A stretch of 64,000 nt of DNA from Pedobacter sp. Hv1 (GTDB taxonomy: Bacteria > Bacteroidota > Bacteroidia > Sphingobacteriales > Sphingobacteriaceae): contig NZ_LLWP01000002.1 in assembly GCF_001412215.1 (NCBI RefSeq), positions 310,001 to 374,000 of the forward strand, in the 5' to 3' direction. The position numbers were made by a program, and so were the translations under genes. Numbering within the stretch: the first letter of the stretch is position 1; every line of letters starts with the position of its first letter. The notes under the pieces were generated by a model that saw only the letters and a program-made list of their open reading frames with translations, searched no databases and was not told the DNA's origin. Of the stretch, positions 8,134-17,587 are shown one piece after another.

Positions 8134-8836
8134 TATCGCTATGCATTAACCAAATTATATGTTTAAACACCAAATAACTAGGGCCATCTGGCTTCCCAAT
8201 TGAAAAAATGGTTCAAAAACATCAAATGGCAATTTGTCCCTGAAAAAGGGCGAATAACAAAGGACGGGAAATTTAATGTAATTGGCTAACAAATATTGGA
8301 AATAGCCTATTTTCTCAACCTCACCTGATTTGGAGAAAGGATGAACTTTTTTTATAGTTAATGCTGATGCACCTTATAGAGATTCGCTCTTCAGTTATTG
8401 TAAAATTAACCAATCTTAACTATTGAGAAATTTATGTAAATGGTAGATCAAGGTATCATCTCATAACTAACCTACAGGCGGGGAACCATGAGATCAGATT
8501 AGAATGGCAACCTTGGTTTTTAATAGCTTAAAACCCATCAATGCTATTGTCATCCTTAAAAAACCCAAAAATAAAGAATAAAATCATTGCAAAAATGGCC
8601 ACAATGCTGGATAATATATAGAGTAATCTGCTCATATCTTTCAATTTTAGTTCTAGTAATTAGATGGATAAAAAGGTTTAAAGTTTAATCCTAAAAAAAA
8701 TAAACCTGATTGACAAAATTTCAGTATAAATCATTAATTTACAGTCAATTAGTCACAATAAAATAAATATTACCGACAAAATTTCCGATTCATAAAGCAA
8801 ATCTGTTATGGCATTTGTTTTGATTTAATGGGAAAT
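8134..8836. other. Long spacer between MFS gene and clpB
   Basis: This stretch holds one small gene on the minus strand (8528-8635) and, just before clpB, the 11-base sequence GACAAAATTTC twice (8712-8722 and 8775-8785), 63 bases apart. I see nothing else in the first 390 bases. Confidence 0.5.
8528..8635 (-). CDS. 35-residue single-helix membrane protein
   Basis: The frame encodes a protein starting MSRLLYILSSIVA, with one hydrophobic helix (about residues 4-25) and the polar end FKDDNSIDGF. Basic residue before the helix and acidic residues after it fit an inner-membrane miniprotein. An A-rich leader (TTGAAAGAT) precedes the ATG. It is the only sensible frame in a long spacer, and small one-helix proteins are common in Bacteroidetes. 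Function unknown. Confidence 0.5.
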   Translation of the reverse strand: MSRLLYILSSIVAIFAMILFFIFGFFKDDNSIDGF

Positions 8837-11434
8837 ATGAATTTCAACAACTTTACGATAAAAGCCCAGGAAGCAATTCAGAAGGCTTCTGAAATAGCAC
8901 AGGGCAATCAGCAACAAGCTATAGAAACAGCTCACCTGTTAAAAGGTTTGCTTTCTGTTGATGAAAATGTGGTTTCTTATGTATTAAAGAAACTGAATGT
9001 GAACTTAAACTCGGTTGAACAAAATTTAACCGAAGCCATTGCCAAACTTCCAAAAGTTACCGGTGGCGAGGTTTACCTGTCATCGAGTGCCAATAGCGCC
9101 TTACAAAAAGCACAAGCCTATTTAAAAGAGTTTAAAGATGAGTTTGTTGCTGTAGAACATATTTTACTAGGCATCTTAGCTGTTAACGACTCTACCTCGA
9201 AACTTCTAAAAGAACAGGGTGTTAACGAAAAAGACCTTAAAAAAGCAATTACAGCCCTTCGTGGCGACAATAGGGTAACCGATCAAAATGCCGAAGCAAC
9301 TTACCAAGCTTTGGGTAAATATGCCCGAAACTTAAACGAATATGCCGAAAGTGGAAAATTAGATCCAGTTATTGGTCGCGATGAAGAGATTCGTAGGGTC
9401 ATCCAGATTTTATCTCGCAGAACGAAAAACAACCCTATCTTAATTGGAGAGCCAGGTGTGGGTAAAACGGCCATTGCAGAAGGTATTGCTTTTAGGATCA
9501 TTAAAGGAGATGTACCCGAAAACTTGAAAACCAAAACTGTTTTCTCTTTAGATATGGGTGCCTTAATTGCAGGTGCAAAGTATAAAGGCGAATTTGAAGA
9601 ACGCTTAAAAGCAGTGGTAAAAGAGGTTACGCAGAGCGATGGCGATATCATTTTATTTATCGACGAGATCCACACCCTAGTGGGTGCTGGTGGTGGTGAA
9701 GGTGCCATGGATGCAGCCAATATTTTAAAACCTGCATTGGCCAGAGGCGAATTGCGTGCCATAGGTGCAACCACTTTAGACGAATACCAGAAATATTTAG
9801 AAAAAGACAAAGCCTTGGAGCGTCGTTTCCAAAAGGTAATGGTGAATGAGCCTGATACGCAGGATGCCATTTCTATTCTGCGTGGCTTAAAAGAACGTTA
9901 TGAGACACACCACAAAGTGAGGATCAAAGACGAGGCCATTATTGCAGCTGTAGAAATGTCGCAACGTTACATTGCCGATCGTTTTTTACCAGATAAAGCC
10001 ATCGATTTAATGGATGAAGCCGCATCTAAACTCCGTATGGAAATGGACAGTGTGCCAGAAAATGTAGATGCCTTAGACAGAGAAATTATGCGTTTAGAAA
10101 TTGAACGCGAAGCGATTAAACGCGAAAAAGACGATAAAAAGATCAAAGAACTTTCTTTGGATATTGCCAACCTATCTGCCGAACGTGATGAATTGAAAGC
10201 CAAATGGCAAGGCGAAAAAGATTTGGTAGATGGGGTTAACAATCAGTTAGAGCAAATTGAGGCCTATAAATTAGAAGCCGAACAAGCCGAGCGTGCCGGA
10301 GATTATGGAAGAGTAGCAGAAATACGTTATGGCAAGATTAAAGAGGCACAAGATAAGGTCGAAAAATTAAAAATCGATCTCGAAAGTCAGCAAAGCGAAA
10401 GCAGAATGCTGAAGGAAGAAGTTACTTCTGATGATATTGCTGGGGTTGTTGCCCGTTGGACAGGTATTCCGGTAACTAAATTAATAGCCAGTGAACGTGA
10501 GAAGCTATTGCATTTAGAAGACGAGCTACACAAACGTGTAGCTGGGCAAGATGAAGCTATTGAGGCCATTTCTGATGCCATTCGCCGTTCTCGTGCAGGC
10601 TTGCAAGATAAACGCAAACCAATTGGTTCATTTATCTTCTTGGGCACTACAGGCGTGGGTAAAACCGAGCTGGCCAAAGCATTGGCAGAGTTTTTATTTA
10701 ACGATGAAAACGCAATGACCAGAATTGACATGAGCGAATACCAAGAAAGACATGCCGTTTCTAGATTGATTGGAGCGCCTCCGGGTTATGTAGGCTATGA
10801 TGAAGGCGGACAGTTAACCGAAGCCGTTAGACGTAAACCTTATTCTGTGGTATTGTTAGATGAGATTGAAAAAGCCCACCCAGATGTGTTCAATATCTTG
10901 TTACAAGTATTAGACGATGGTCGTTTAACAGACAATAAAGGACGTGTGGTTAATTTCAAAAATACCATTATCATCATGACCTCTAATATCGGATCGCATT
11001 TGATACAAGATAACTTTAAGGTGCTGGATGATGAAAATCGCGAAGAAGTAATTGCCAAAACCAAGAATGAGTTATTTGAACTGTTGAAACAGACCATCCG
11101 TCCGGAGTTTTTGAACAGGATTGATGAGCTGATCATGTTTACCCCTTTAAACAGAAGCGAAATTAGGGATATTGTAAGCCTACAATTTAAACAGGTACAA
11201 CAGACCCTAGCAGAAATGGGCATTACTATAGAGGCCAGTCCTGAAGCTTTAGATTGGTTATCAGAGCTAGGTTACGACCCTCAGTTTGGGGCTAGACCAT
11301 TGAAACGTGTCATCCAAAAAAGAATTTTGAATGAATTGTCTAAATCGATCTTAGCCGGAAAAGTAGACAAGGATAGTAAGATCAAATTAGATATGTTTGA
11401 TCACCAGTTTGTGTTTTTAAATCAGGATAATTAA
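8837..11434 (+). CDS. clpB: ClpB disaggregase (Hsp100 chaperone)
   Basis: This 865-residue AAA+ protein extracts polypeptides from aggregates together with DnaK. It shows the ClpN repeats (about 1-145), a first ATPase domain with GEPGVGKT and FIDEIHTLVGAG, the coiled-coil middle domain (about 395-520) specific to ClpB, and a second ATPase domain with GTTGVGKTE, the pore loop GAPPGYVGYDEGG, and the C-terminal oligomerisation region with GARPLKRVIQK. I chose the ATG that gives MNFNNFTIKAQEA, which matches the family N-terminus; another ATG lies nine bases earlier. The duplicated GACAAAATTTC motif upstream may be a stress operator. A strong terminator follows, so it is monocistronic. Confidence 0.98.
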   Translation: MNFNNFTIKAQEAIQKASEIAQGNQQQAIETAHLLKGLLSVDENVVSYVLKKLNVNLNSVEQNLTEAIAKLPKVTGGEVYLSSSANSALQKAQAYLKEFKDEFVAVEHILLGILAVNDSTSKLLKEQGVNEKDLKKAITALRGDNRVTDQNAEATYQALGKYARNLNEYAESGKLDPVIGRDEEIRRVIQILSRRTKNNPILIGEPGVGKTAIAEGIAFRIIKGDVPENLKTKTVFSLDMGALIAGAKYKGEFEERLKAVVKEVTQSDGDIILFIDEIHTLVGAGGGEGAMDAANILKPALARGELRAIGATTLDEYQKYLEKDKALERRFQKVMVNEPDTQDAISILRGLKERYETHHKVRIKDEAIIAAVEMSQRYIADRFLPDKAIDLMDEAASKLRMEMDSVPENVDALDREIMRLEIEREAIKREKDDKKIKELSLDIANLSAERDELKAKWQGEKDLVDGVNNQLEQIEAYKLEAEQAERAGDYGRVAEIRYGKIKEAQDKVEKLKIDLESQQSESRMLKEEVTSDDIAGVVARWTGIPVTKLIASEREKLLHLEDELHKRVAGQDEAIEAISDAIRRSRAGLQDKRKPIGSFIFLGTTGVGKTELAKALAEFLFNDENAMTRIDMSEYQERHAVSRLIGAPPGYVGYDEGGQLTEAVRRKPYSVVLLDEIEKAHPDVFNILLQVLDDGRLTDNKGRVVNFKNTIIIMTSNIGSHLIQDNFKVLDDENREEVIAKTKNELFELLKQTIRPEFLNRIDELIMFTPLNRSEIRDIVSLQFKQVQQTLAEMGITIEASPEALDWLSELGYDPQFGARPLKRVIQKRILNELSKSILAGKVDKDSKIKLDMFDHQFVFLNQDN

Positions 11435-11446
11435 TCCTTTAATATG

Positions 11447-11483
11447 AAAAAGACCCGTAGCTTAACTGTTGCGGGTCTTTTTT
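11447..11483 (+). terminator. clpB terminator
   Basis: AAAAAGACCCG pairs perfectly with CGGGTCTTTTT around a 14-base loop and ends in a T-run. It lies 12 bases after the clpB stop codon. Confidence 0.92.
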
Positions 11484-11549
11484 GTTGAGGTATCCTCCTT
11501 ATTGTCATCCTGAGCCAATTGATAGCCTGTCATCCTAAGCCAATTTACT

Positions 11550-11627
11550 TGTCATCCTGAGCTTGTCGAAGGATCTCTATAGACAGAGTCCGCTAAAAAA
11601 GATTCTTCACTACGTTCGGAATGACAA
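11550..11627. repeat. Dispersed palindromic repeat, GTCATCCTGAGC type
   Basis: GTCATCCTGAGCTTGTCGAAGG at the left faces GATTCTTCACTACGTTCGGA at the right, forming an imperfect hairpin. Partial copies of GTCATCCT lie at about 11503 and 11529, and GGAATGAC recurs near 11655. An opposite-strand copy is at 18159. This occupies most of the 315-base spacer before the MG2 gene. Translation through it gives a spurious SERSEES-type frame, a known sign of this repeat class. Confidence 0.75.
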
Positions 11628-11749
11628 AATAGTTCAGATGAACAAAGCTGTTCAGGAATGACAAATAATATCATTCTCGTTAGAATTAATCGACCCTCAA
11701 AAATTAAATAGTAACTTAGTTTATAGTTACCCATTTAGCAGCTCAACAA

Positions 11750-14275
11750 ATGAACAAGTTTTTATTACAGCTCCTCCGATTGGTTTCGTTGTCAATCATG
11801 CTATTTAGCCAATCTTTACATGCACAAGAAATTGACGACAAACGCAAAATTATTGCACAATACGATAGTTTAACCAAGTTCTTGCCTAAAGAGAAGTTAT
11901 ACGTCCACTTTGATAAAGCTATTTACACTACCCAAGATACCATTTGGTTTAAAGCCTACCTCTTTGATGAAAGTTTAAAATCGGCAGCTCAATTGAGCGG
12001 ATTGATTTATGTAGAAATGATCGACTACAAGGGTGATGTGGTTAAAAGTATGTCGTTACCAACCACTGCTGGCCTTACTTGGGGAGGCTTGCCCATCAAC
12101 ACCAATTACCAGCCAGGCAACTATACATTTCGTGCCTACACCAATTGGATGCAGAACTTTGGCGAAACCTACTTTTTTAAAAAAGAACTAAAAATTGTTG
12201 CCCTGCAGGCAGAACAGGTAATTTCGAAAGATAGATACAATGCTTTAATGGTTACTAAAAAGGTACCACAGTCGTACCTTAAAGGACGACAAAAATTCGA
12301 TGTACAATTTTTACCAGAAGGAGGATCGTGGGTTGCTGGTTTAACTCAGAAAATGGCTTTTAAGGCCATTAAAGCAAATGGAAAAGGAGTAGAAATAGCT
12401 GGTGAAGTAGTAGATTCTAAAAAGAATGTAGTTGTTCAATTTAAATCGAACCAAAAAGGAATGGGTTATTTTAACCTTAATCCAAAGCTAAATGAAGAAT
12501 ATACTGTAGTATTTAAAAAGCCTACCGAAATTAAAGACCAAACGTTACCCAAAGCACAAGCCAACGGCATTACATTACAGGTTACCAACGATTTTTTATC
12601 TGATTCTTTAAGTATTACCATTAACAATACACTTCCTAATCAAACACACTATCTGCTTGGTCAATCTAGAGGTGGTTTATGTTTTGTAACCACCATTAAA
12701 GCCAATACTACCGTTAAAACCATCAAAGTTGGCAAAGATATTTTCCCAAGTGGGCTTAGTCAGATCATTCTATTAGATGCCAATAAACAGCCTGTTAACG
12801 AAAGAAGTTTTTTTATTAACCATAAGGATCAATTAAAGATCTCGATGGCAACACCTCAAACAACTTACAGCACAAGAGACAGTATTCCTATTCAATTAAA
12901 AGTAGCAGATGTGATAGGCAAGCCAGTTGTTGGCTCTTTTTCTATGGCCATTACCGATGATGAACAAGTAGCAAAAGATACATTAAACGATAGCAATATA
13001 TTAACCTATCTGTTGTTGAGCTCAAACCTAAAAGGCGAAATAGAAAACCCTGGGCAATACTTTAATCAAGCTAATGAAGAAAACCATAAAGCTTTAGAAG
13101 CCCTAGTGCTAACCCAAGGATGGACGAGTTACTACAACCATCCTATTCAACCTACAACATTTAAGGCCGAAAAAGAATTTACCATTAGCGGCAAAATCAC
13201 TAACATTTTAAACAAACCAATTGCAAAGGCAAATATCTCTTTGTTTGGGAGAAATAAAGAATTGATGTTCTTGCAGGCAGTTACAGATGATAAGGGCCAA
13301 TTTGTGTTCAATAACCTACCTGCCATGGATAGTGCCTCTTTTGTAATACAAGCCCTAAATGCCAAAGACAAAAAAGGAACATTAGGAATTGAAGTGGATG
13401 AATTTAAACGACCTGTAATTAGCCTTATTCCTCAAATAAACACAGTCGACTCTGTTGAAGTGGTAGACACCACAGTTAACAACCTAATCAAAAACCAACA
13501 ACAGGCTTATGTAATTACCAACGGAGGGCAAATGTTAAAGGAAATTAGTGTAGTGGGTAAAAAGGTAATCAGAAAATCTAAAAACCTAAATGGGCCCGGC
13601 AATGCCGATCTAACTTTAGGCGAAGCGGATTTGAATAAGGTGGCAAAAAAAACTTTATATCAGGTAATAGAAGAACAGGTTAGAGGTTTTAGGGCAGGCA
13701 CCATGAAAAAGACACCAGAGCAGGCATTCTTTGTAAACAATAGTATTGTGAAGTTGGTTATTGATGGTACGGATGTGGATTTTTTCTATCACCCTGTTTT
13801 ACTGTATTCAAATAATGAACATTTGATGTTTTTGAAAGGCTATTTAGACTACTACGATGCCGAAGACATAGCCGGAATTGAAGTAATGTACACCTCCAGA
13901 AATGTGGGACCTTATAGAGCGCAATTTGTAAACCCCATGTCTAATACAGACTATTGTTTTATAGAAATCACTACTAAAAGCGGCTCAGGGCCTTTTCTAA
14001 AAAAAGCTGCCAATATGTACTTATATAAACCAATGGATTACGGCGATCTCAAAGTTTTTTATAGTCCAAAGTATACCTCAGCCACCAAGTCTATTAAGGG
14101 TACCGATTTTAGGTCTACTTTATACTGGGCACCAAACCTCATTACCAATGAAAAAGGTGAAACACAAACTTCTTTCTTTTCTTCAGACAAAAAAGGAACT
14201 TATACCATTTGGCTAGAAGGAACTGATATGTTAGGCAACTTTGGTGTAAAGACCTTAAAACTCCAGATCAAATAG
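11750..14275 (+). CDS. Secreted MG2/carboxypeptidase-regulatory-domain protein with TonB-plug-like region
   Basis: This 841-residue protein begins with a signal peptide ending SLHAQ. The opening block LPKEKLYVHFDKAIYTTQDTIWFKAYL is typical of the Bacteroidetes MG2-like (alpha-2-macroglobulin N-terminal) surface proteins. Bacterial Ig-like beta domains follow, including a carboxypeptidase-regulatory-like fold near 475-535 (FTISGKITNILNKPIAKA). Around 620-720 a segment resembles the plug of TonB-dependent receptors (LYQVIEEQVRGF, then DDIAGIEVMY-like DAEDIAGIEVMY), but there is no outer-membrane barrel. It is probably periplasmic or surface-exposed and involved in substrate binding or receptor interaction; the exact role is unknown. 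It is a single-gene unit closed by a bidirectional terminator. Confidence 0.75.
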   Translation: MNKFLLQLLRLVSLSIMLFSQSLHAQEIDDKRKIIAQYDSLTKFLPKEKLYVHFDKAIYTTQDTIWFKAYLFDESLKSAAQLSGLIYVEMIDYKGDVVKSMSLPTTAGLTWGGLPINTNYQPGNYTFRAYTNWMQNFGETYFFKKELKIVALQAEQVISKDRYNALMVTKKVPQSYLKGRQKFDVQFLPEGGSWVAGLTQKMAFKAIKANGKGVEIAGEVVDSKKNVVVQFKSNQKGMGYFNLNPKLNEEYTVVFKKPTEIKDQTLPKAQANGITLQVTNDFLSDSLSITINNTLPNQTHYLLGQSRGGLCFVTTIKANTTVKTIKVGKDIFPSGLSQIILLDANKQPVNERSFFINHKDQLKISMATPQTTYSTRDSIPIQLKVADVIGKPVVGSFSMAITDDEQVAKDTLNDSNILTYLLLSSNLKGEIENPGQYFNQANEENHKALEALVLTQGWTSYYNHPIQPTTFKAEKEFTISGKITNILNKPIAKANISLFGRNKELMFLQAVTDDKGQFVFNNLPAMDSASFVIQALNAKDKKGTLGIEVDEFKRPVISLIPQINTVDSVEVVDTTVNNLIKNQQQAYVITNGGQMLKEISVVGKKVIRKSKNLNGPGNADLTLGEADLNKVAKKTLYQVIEEQVRGFRAGTMKKTPEQAFFVNNSIVKLVIDGTDVDFFYHPVLLYSNNEHLMFLKGYLDYYDAEDIAGIEVMYTSRNVGPYRAQFVNPMSNTDYCFIEITTKSGSGPFLKKAANMYLYKPMDYGDLKVFYSPKYTSATKSIKGTDFRSTLYWAPNLITNEKGETQTSFFSSDKKGTYTIWLEGTDMLGNFGVKTLKLQIK

Positions 14276-14285
14276 CGTTAAAAAC

Positions 14286-14319
14286 AAAAAAGCCTTTCTA
14301 AAACTGAAAGGCTTTTTTT
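14286..14319. terminator. Bidirectional terminator
   Basis: AAAAAGCCTTTC and GAAAGGCTTTTT pair perfectly around a 7-base loop. T-runs on both strands let it serve the MG2-type gene and the convergent M28 peptidase gene. Confidence 0.92.
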
Positions 14320-14334
14320 GTAAATATTGAAATA

Positions 14335-15990
14335 TTACTTCATGCTTTTTTCTCTAATCGCTTTAAATTCTGATCCAGCTTTCCAACCAGGGAAGGTAGT
14401 TTCATTACTCAATCGATAACCCACATCAAACAAGAGGCGTAAATCTTCAACCATGCCAGAGAAATTCCATTTAGCTGGCTCAAAATTATCAGCAGGTGCG
14501 TGGTAACGATTTTTGGTATAGTCTTCTTTTTGCGCTACACCCCATGCTTTACCGTGTTCAATGTTGTCATCACCAGTTTCGGTATACAAGGCTGGAATGC
14601 CCACTTTTGCAAAATTAAAATGGTCTGACCTAAAGTAAAACCCTGCAGATGGGTTGGTATCTTTTACCACTACTCTACCTTGTTTTTTGGCCGCAGCGGT
14701 TAAATAATCTTCCAACTCTGATTGTCCGTAGCCTACTGCAATAATGTCTTTGGTTTTACCACTAGCCTGCATGGCATCGATGTTGATATTGGCCACTGTT
14801 TTGTTAACTGGTACTAAAGGATGTGCCCCATAATACTCAGAACCCAATAAGCCTTGCTCTTCGCCCGTTAAGGCAATAAACATAATGGAACGCTCAGGTT
14901 GTTTTTTGGCTTTTTTAAAGGCATCGGCCAAGGCCAATAAGGCAGCAGTTCCGGTTGCATTGTCTACAGCTCCATTATAGATAGAATCGCCATTAATGGC
15001 TTCGCCCTTACCTAAATGGTCCCAGTGACCAGAGTAGATGATATATTCATCAGCTCTTTTAGTACCCGGCAAAACTGCAACCACATTATTAGAAACAGAT
15101 TTTTTAATGGTATTGTTAATGGTTAATGAGAGTTTAAGCCCTAAATCAACGGGTTTAAAACCTGGTTTCATAGCCTGTTTCATCAAATCTTCAGACTTAC
15201 CAGCAAGCTTAAACATGGCTTTAGCCATATCTTGGGTCATCCATCCTTCCATTAAAGCTCTTGAGCTGTTGTTATCGGCAGCTGCCAAATAAAGTTTAGA
15301 TTTAGACCAACCACTTCTTACTACTGCCCATGGATAGCTTGCCGCAGGTGTATCGTGAATAATAATTACCCCAGTTGCACCTTGACGGGCTGCTTCTTCA
15401 AACTTATAAGTCCAGCGACCATAATAAGTCATGGTTTTACCTTTAAATAAAGTAGAATCTGTAAAACCTGGGTCGTTTACCATTACAACAACCGTTTTAC
15501 CTTTTACATTTAAACCTTCGTAATCGTTCCATTTATATTCTGGCGCTACAATGCCATAACCAGCAAAAACCATTTCAGAGTTTTCTACTTTAACTTGGTC
15601 TTTTACATGTCTTGTGGCGGCTACAAAATCATCTAAATATTTTAAAGATAAACTACCTGATGTTCCTTTAATGGCCATATTGGCTGCTGGCGTCGATTTA
15701 ATATCTACCATGGGCACTTCTTGGAAATAGCTTTTGCCATTGCCTGGTTGTAGTCCCAATTTTTCAAATTCTGTTTTTAGGTAATTAATCGTTTTGGTTT
15801 CACCATTGGTAAAAGGCTTTCGACCTTCAAAATCATCAGATGCTAAAGCAGCAATATGTTTTGATAAAGTGGTATCATTTATTGCTTTTAGTGCGGTTGA
15901 ATCGCTTGGCGAATCTGCTCCATTTTCTGTAGATTGACATGCTGCTAGGCTTAACGCACCTAGGGCCAATATTAATAAATGTTTTTTCAT
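14335..15990 (-). CDS. M28 family zinc aminopeptidase, lipoprotein, with PA domain
   Basis: The product (551 residues from the chosen start) begins MKKHLLILALGALSLAACQS, a lipoprotein signal with lipobox LAAC. An earlier ATG would add 30 residues and hide this signal, so I rejected it. A protease-associated insert is seen near GATGVIIIHD. The M28 metal ligands are visible: H in SGHWDHLG, D in VDNATGTAALL, EE in TGEEQGLLG, D in NIDAMQ and H in YHAPADN. It likely removes N-terminal residues from peptides in the periplasm or at the outer membrane. It lies downstream of the MFS gene on the same strand, separated by about 96 bases with a large palindrome. Confidence 0.92.
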   Translation of the reverse strand: MKKHLLILALGALSLAACQSTENGADSPSDSTALKAINDTTLSKHIAALASDDFEGRKPFTNGETKTINYLKTEFEKLGLQPGNGKSYFQEVPMVDIKSTPAANMAIKGTSGSLSLKYLDDFVAATRHVKDQVKVENSEMVFAGYGIVAPEYKWNDYEGLNVKGKTVVVMVNDPGFTDSTLFKGKTMTYYGRWTYKFEEAARQGATGVIIIHDTPAASYPWAVVRSGWSKSKLYLAAADNNSSRALMEGWMTQDMAKAMFKLAGKSEDLMKQAMKPGFKPVDLGLKLSLTINNTIKKSVSNNVVAVLPGTKRADEYIIYSGHWDHLGKGEAINGDSIYNGAVDNATGTAALLALADAFKKAKKQPERSIMFIALTGEEQGLLGSEYYGAHPLVPVNKTVANINIDAMQASGKTKDIIAVGYGQSELEDYLTAAAKKQGRVVVKDTNPSAGFYFRSDHFNFAKVGIPALYTETGDDNIEHGKAWGVAQKEDYTKNRYHAPADNFEPAKWNFSGMVEDLRLLFDVGYRLSNETTFPGWKAGSEFKAIREKSMK

Positions 15991-16058
15991 CTTTAAAAAT
16001 AAGCTATTTAAGGGAAATTTCGTAATAATTAAAGGGTAATGGTTCGTGTAGGGTAAGT

Positions 16059-16092
16059 AAATAATGGTTCGTGTCGACACGAACCATTATTT
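16059..16092. repeat. 34-bp perfect palindrome with an extra half-site
   Basis: Arm AAATAATGGTTCGTGTC is followed directly by its exact reverse complement, with no loop. A third copy of TAATGGTTCGTGT stands in direct orientation 24 bases upstream (16038-16049). The palindrome overlaps the stop codon of the MFS gene and lies before the M28 gene. It has no T-run on the downstream side of the minus strand, so it is not a standard terminator. Confidence 0.9.
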
Positions 16093-17295
16093 CTTCTCAT
16101 TTTTGATATTCGGCAAGAAACCCGTCATCAACCCAATTAAAGGTAAAAATGCACAGATATTAAATACATGGTTAATACTCGTTGCATCGGCCAGTTTACC
16201 CAACAAGGCAGAACCGATGCCACCCATACCAAAGGCAAAACCAAAAAACAGACCTGCAACCAGACCAACCTTACCGGGAATAAGTTCTTGGGCATAAACC
16301 AAAATAGCCGAAAATGCAGAAGCCAAAATCATCCCGATAGGAACAATTAAAAACCCTGTCCAAAATAGATTGGCATGTGGCAATAACAAGGCAAATGGAG
16401 CTGTACCTAAAATAGAACCCCATATTACATACTTACGCCCAACCCTATCGCCAATTGGTCCACCTACCAAGGTGCCCGCAGCAACAGAAAACAAAAATAC
16501 GAATAGGTACACCTGCGATGTTTGTACAGAAACATGAAACTTTTCGATAAGATAAAAAGTAAAATAACTGCTCAAACTGGCCATGTAGAAGTACTTAGAG
16601 AAAATTAAAACCAATAAAATGGCAATGGCAAAAACGACCTGCTTTTTAGACAAATTGTTGCCTAGCCCTTGTGTTTTAACTTTAGCCCGTTCTTTTAGCC
16701 TAACCAAATAACCTTTATACCAATTGCCCACAAAGGTTAAGATTAAAATAGCTAACAAAGCGATCAACGAAAACCAGACTACACTAAATTGGCCATAGGG
16801 CACAATAATCCATGCGGCCAATAAAGGGCCTAGAGAACTACCTGCATTACCCCCCAACTGAAAAACAGACTGGGCCAAACCACGTTTACCACCAGAGGCG
16901 GCATGGGCCATTCTGGATGCTTCTGGATGGAAGATAGAAGAACCCGTACCAATTAAGGCAACGGCCAATAACATGGTGTAAAAATTGGTAGAAAGCGACA
17001 AGGTAATTAACCCTGTAAGCGTAAAACCCATGCCCATGGCGAGCGAATAAGGTTGCGGTTTTTTATCGGTATATAAACCCACAAAAGGCTGAAATAATGA
17101 TGCTGCCATTTGAAATGTTAACGTAATTAACCCTATTTGAGAAAAGCTGAGGTGATAGCTGCTTTTAATTACCGGATAGATGGCTGGAATTAAAGACTGG
17201 ATGGTATCGTTTAACAGATGCGAGAAGCTTAATGCAAAAAGAATAGGAAAAACGGTTTGTTCGGCTAACTTTTTAGGGGATGAAGTATCAATCAT
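16087..17295 (-). CDS. MFS transporter, fosmidomycin-resistance (Fsr) type
   Basis: This 402-residue, twelve-helix protein opens with LSFSHLLNDTIQSLIPAIYPVIK, the characteristic start of Fsr-like exporters, and continues with a conserved IGTGSSIFHPEASRMA block in the fourth helix region (about 116-131) and GGNAGSSLGPLLAAW. A second motif A copy, GGPIGDRVGRKYV, follows the central loop. E. coli Fsr exports fosmidomycin; the natural substrate here is unknown. The stop codon is inside a perfect palindrome. It may be co-transcribed with the M28 peptidase gene downstream, but the roles show no obvious link. Confidence 0.85.
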   Translation of the reverse strand: MIDTSSPKKLAEQTVFPILFALSFSHLLNDTIQSLIPAIYPVIKSSYHLSFSQIGLITLTFQMAASLFQPFVGLYTDKKPQPYSLAMGMGFTLTGLITLSLSTNFYTMLLAVALIGTGSSIFHPEASRMAHAASGGKRGLAQSVFQLGGNAGSSLGPLLAAWIIVPYGQFSVVWFSLIALLAILILTFVGNWYKGYLVRLKERAKVKTQGLGNNLSKKQVVFAIAILLVLIFSKYFYMASLSSYFTFYLIEKFHVSVQTSQVYLFVFLFSVAAGTLVGGPIGDRVGRKYVIWGSILGTAPFALLLPHANLFWTGFLIVPIGMILASAFSAILVYAQELIPGKVGLVAGLFFGFAFGMGGIGSALLGKLADATSINHVFNICAFLPLIGLMTGFLPNIKNEKK

Positions 17296-17587
17296 AACAT
17301 TGCAGGTATTACAACTACAAAACTAAACCTTTAATACAAAGTTTATAGCCTTTCGGACAAAGTTTTGGTCTTTCTGTACACTTTGCATTTTATCTCACCC
17401 ACACAGCTCATAATTTAGGTACAATCAAGTTAATAAAACATTTTACCAAATAGAATATCAGCCTACTTGCTTTTTGTACTCTTTATAGCAGTTTAGAAAA
17501 CTGTAGGCTAATGAGCCACAAAGAAAAATAGCTTTAACTGTATGAGGTAACACGGCACAATTGATCTAAAAATTACTATACCTACCT

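Noticed and set aside
8809..8823. TGGCAT-N5-TTTTGA resembling a sigma-54 promoter before clpB
   Set aside because: GG to GA spacing fits, but the -12 GC is absent and transcription would start on or after the chosen start codon, so I did not call it.
9301..9870. Long open frame of 189 codons on the minus strand
   Set aside because: It lies wholly inside clpB on the opposite strand, is rich in Ser and Lys and has no family features; it is a shadow of clpB codon usage. The same applies to other antisense frames within clpB.
11552..11734. 60-codon minus-strand frame containing SERSEES
   Set aside because: It is a translation of the GTCATCCTGAGC repeat, a well-known artefact.
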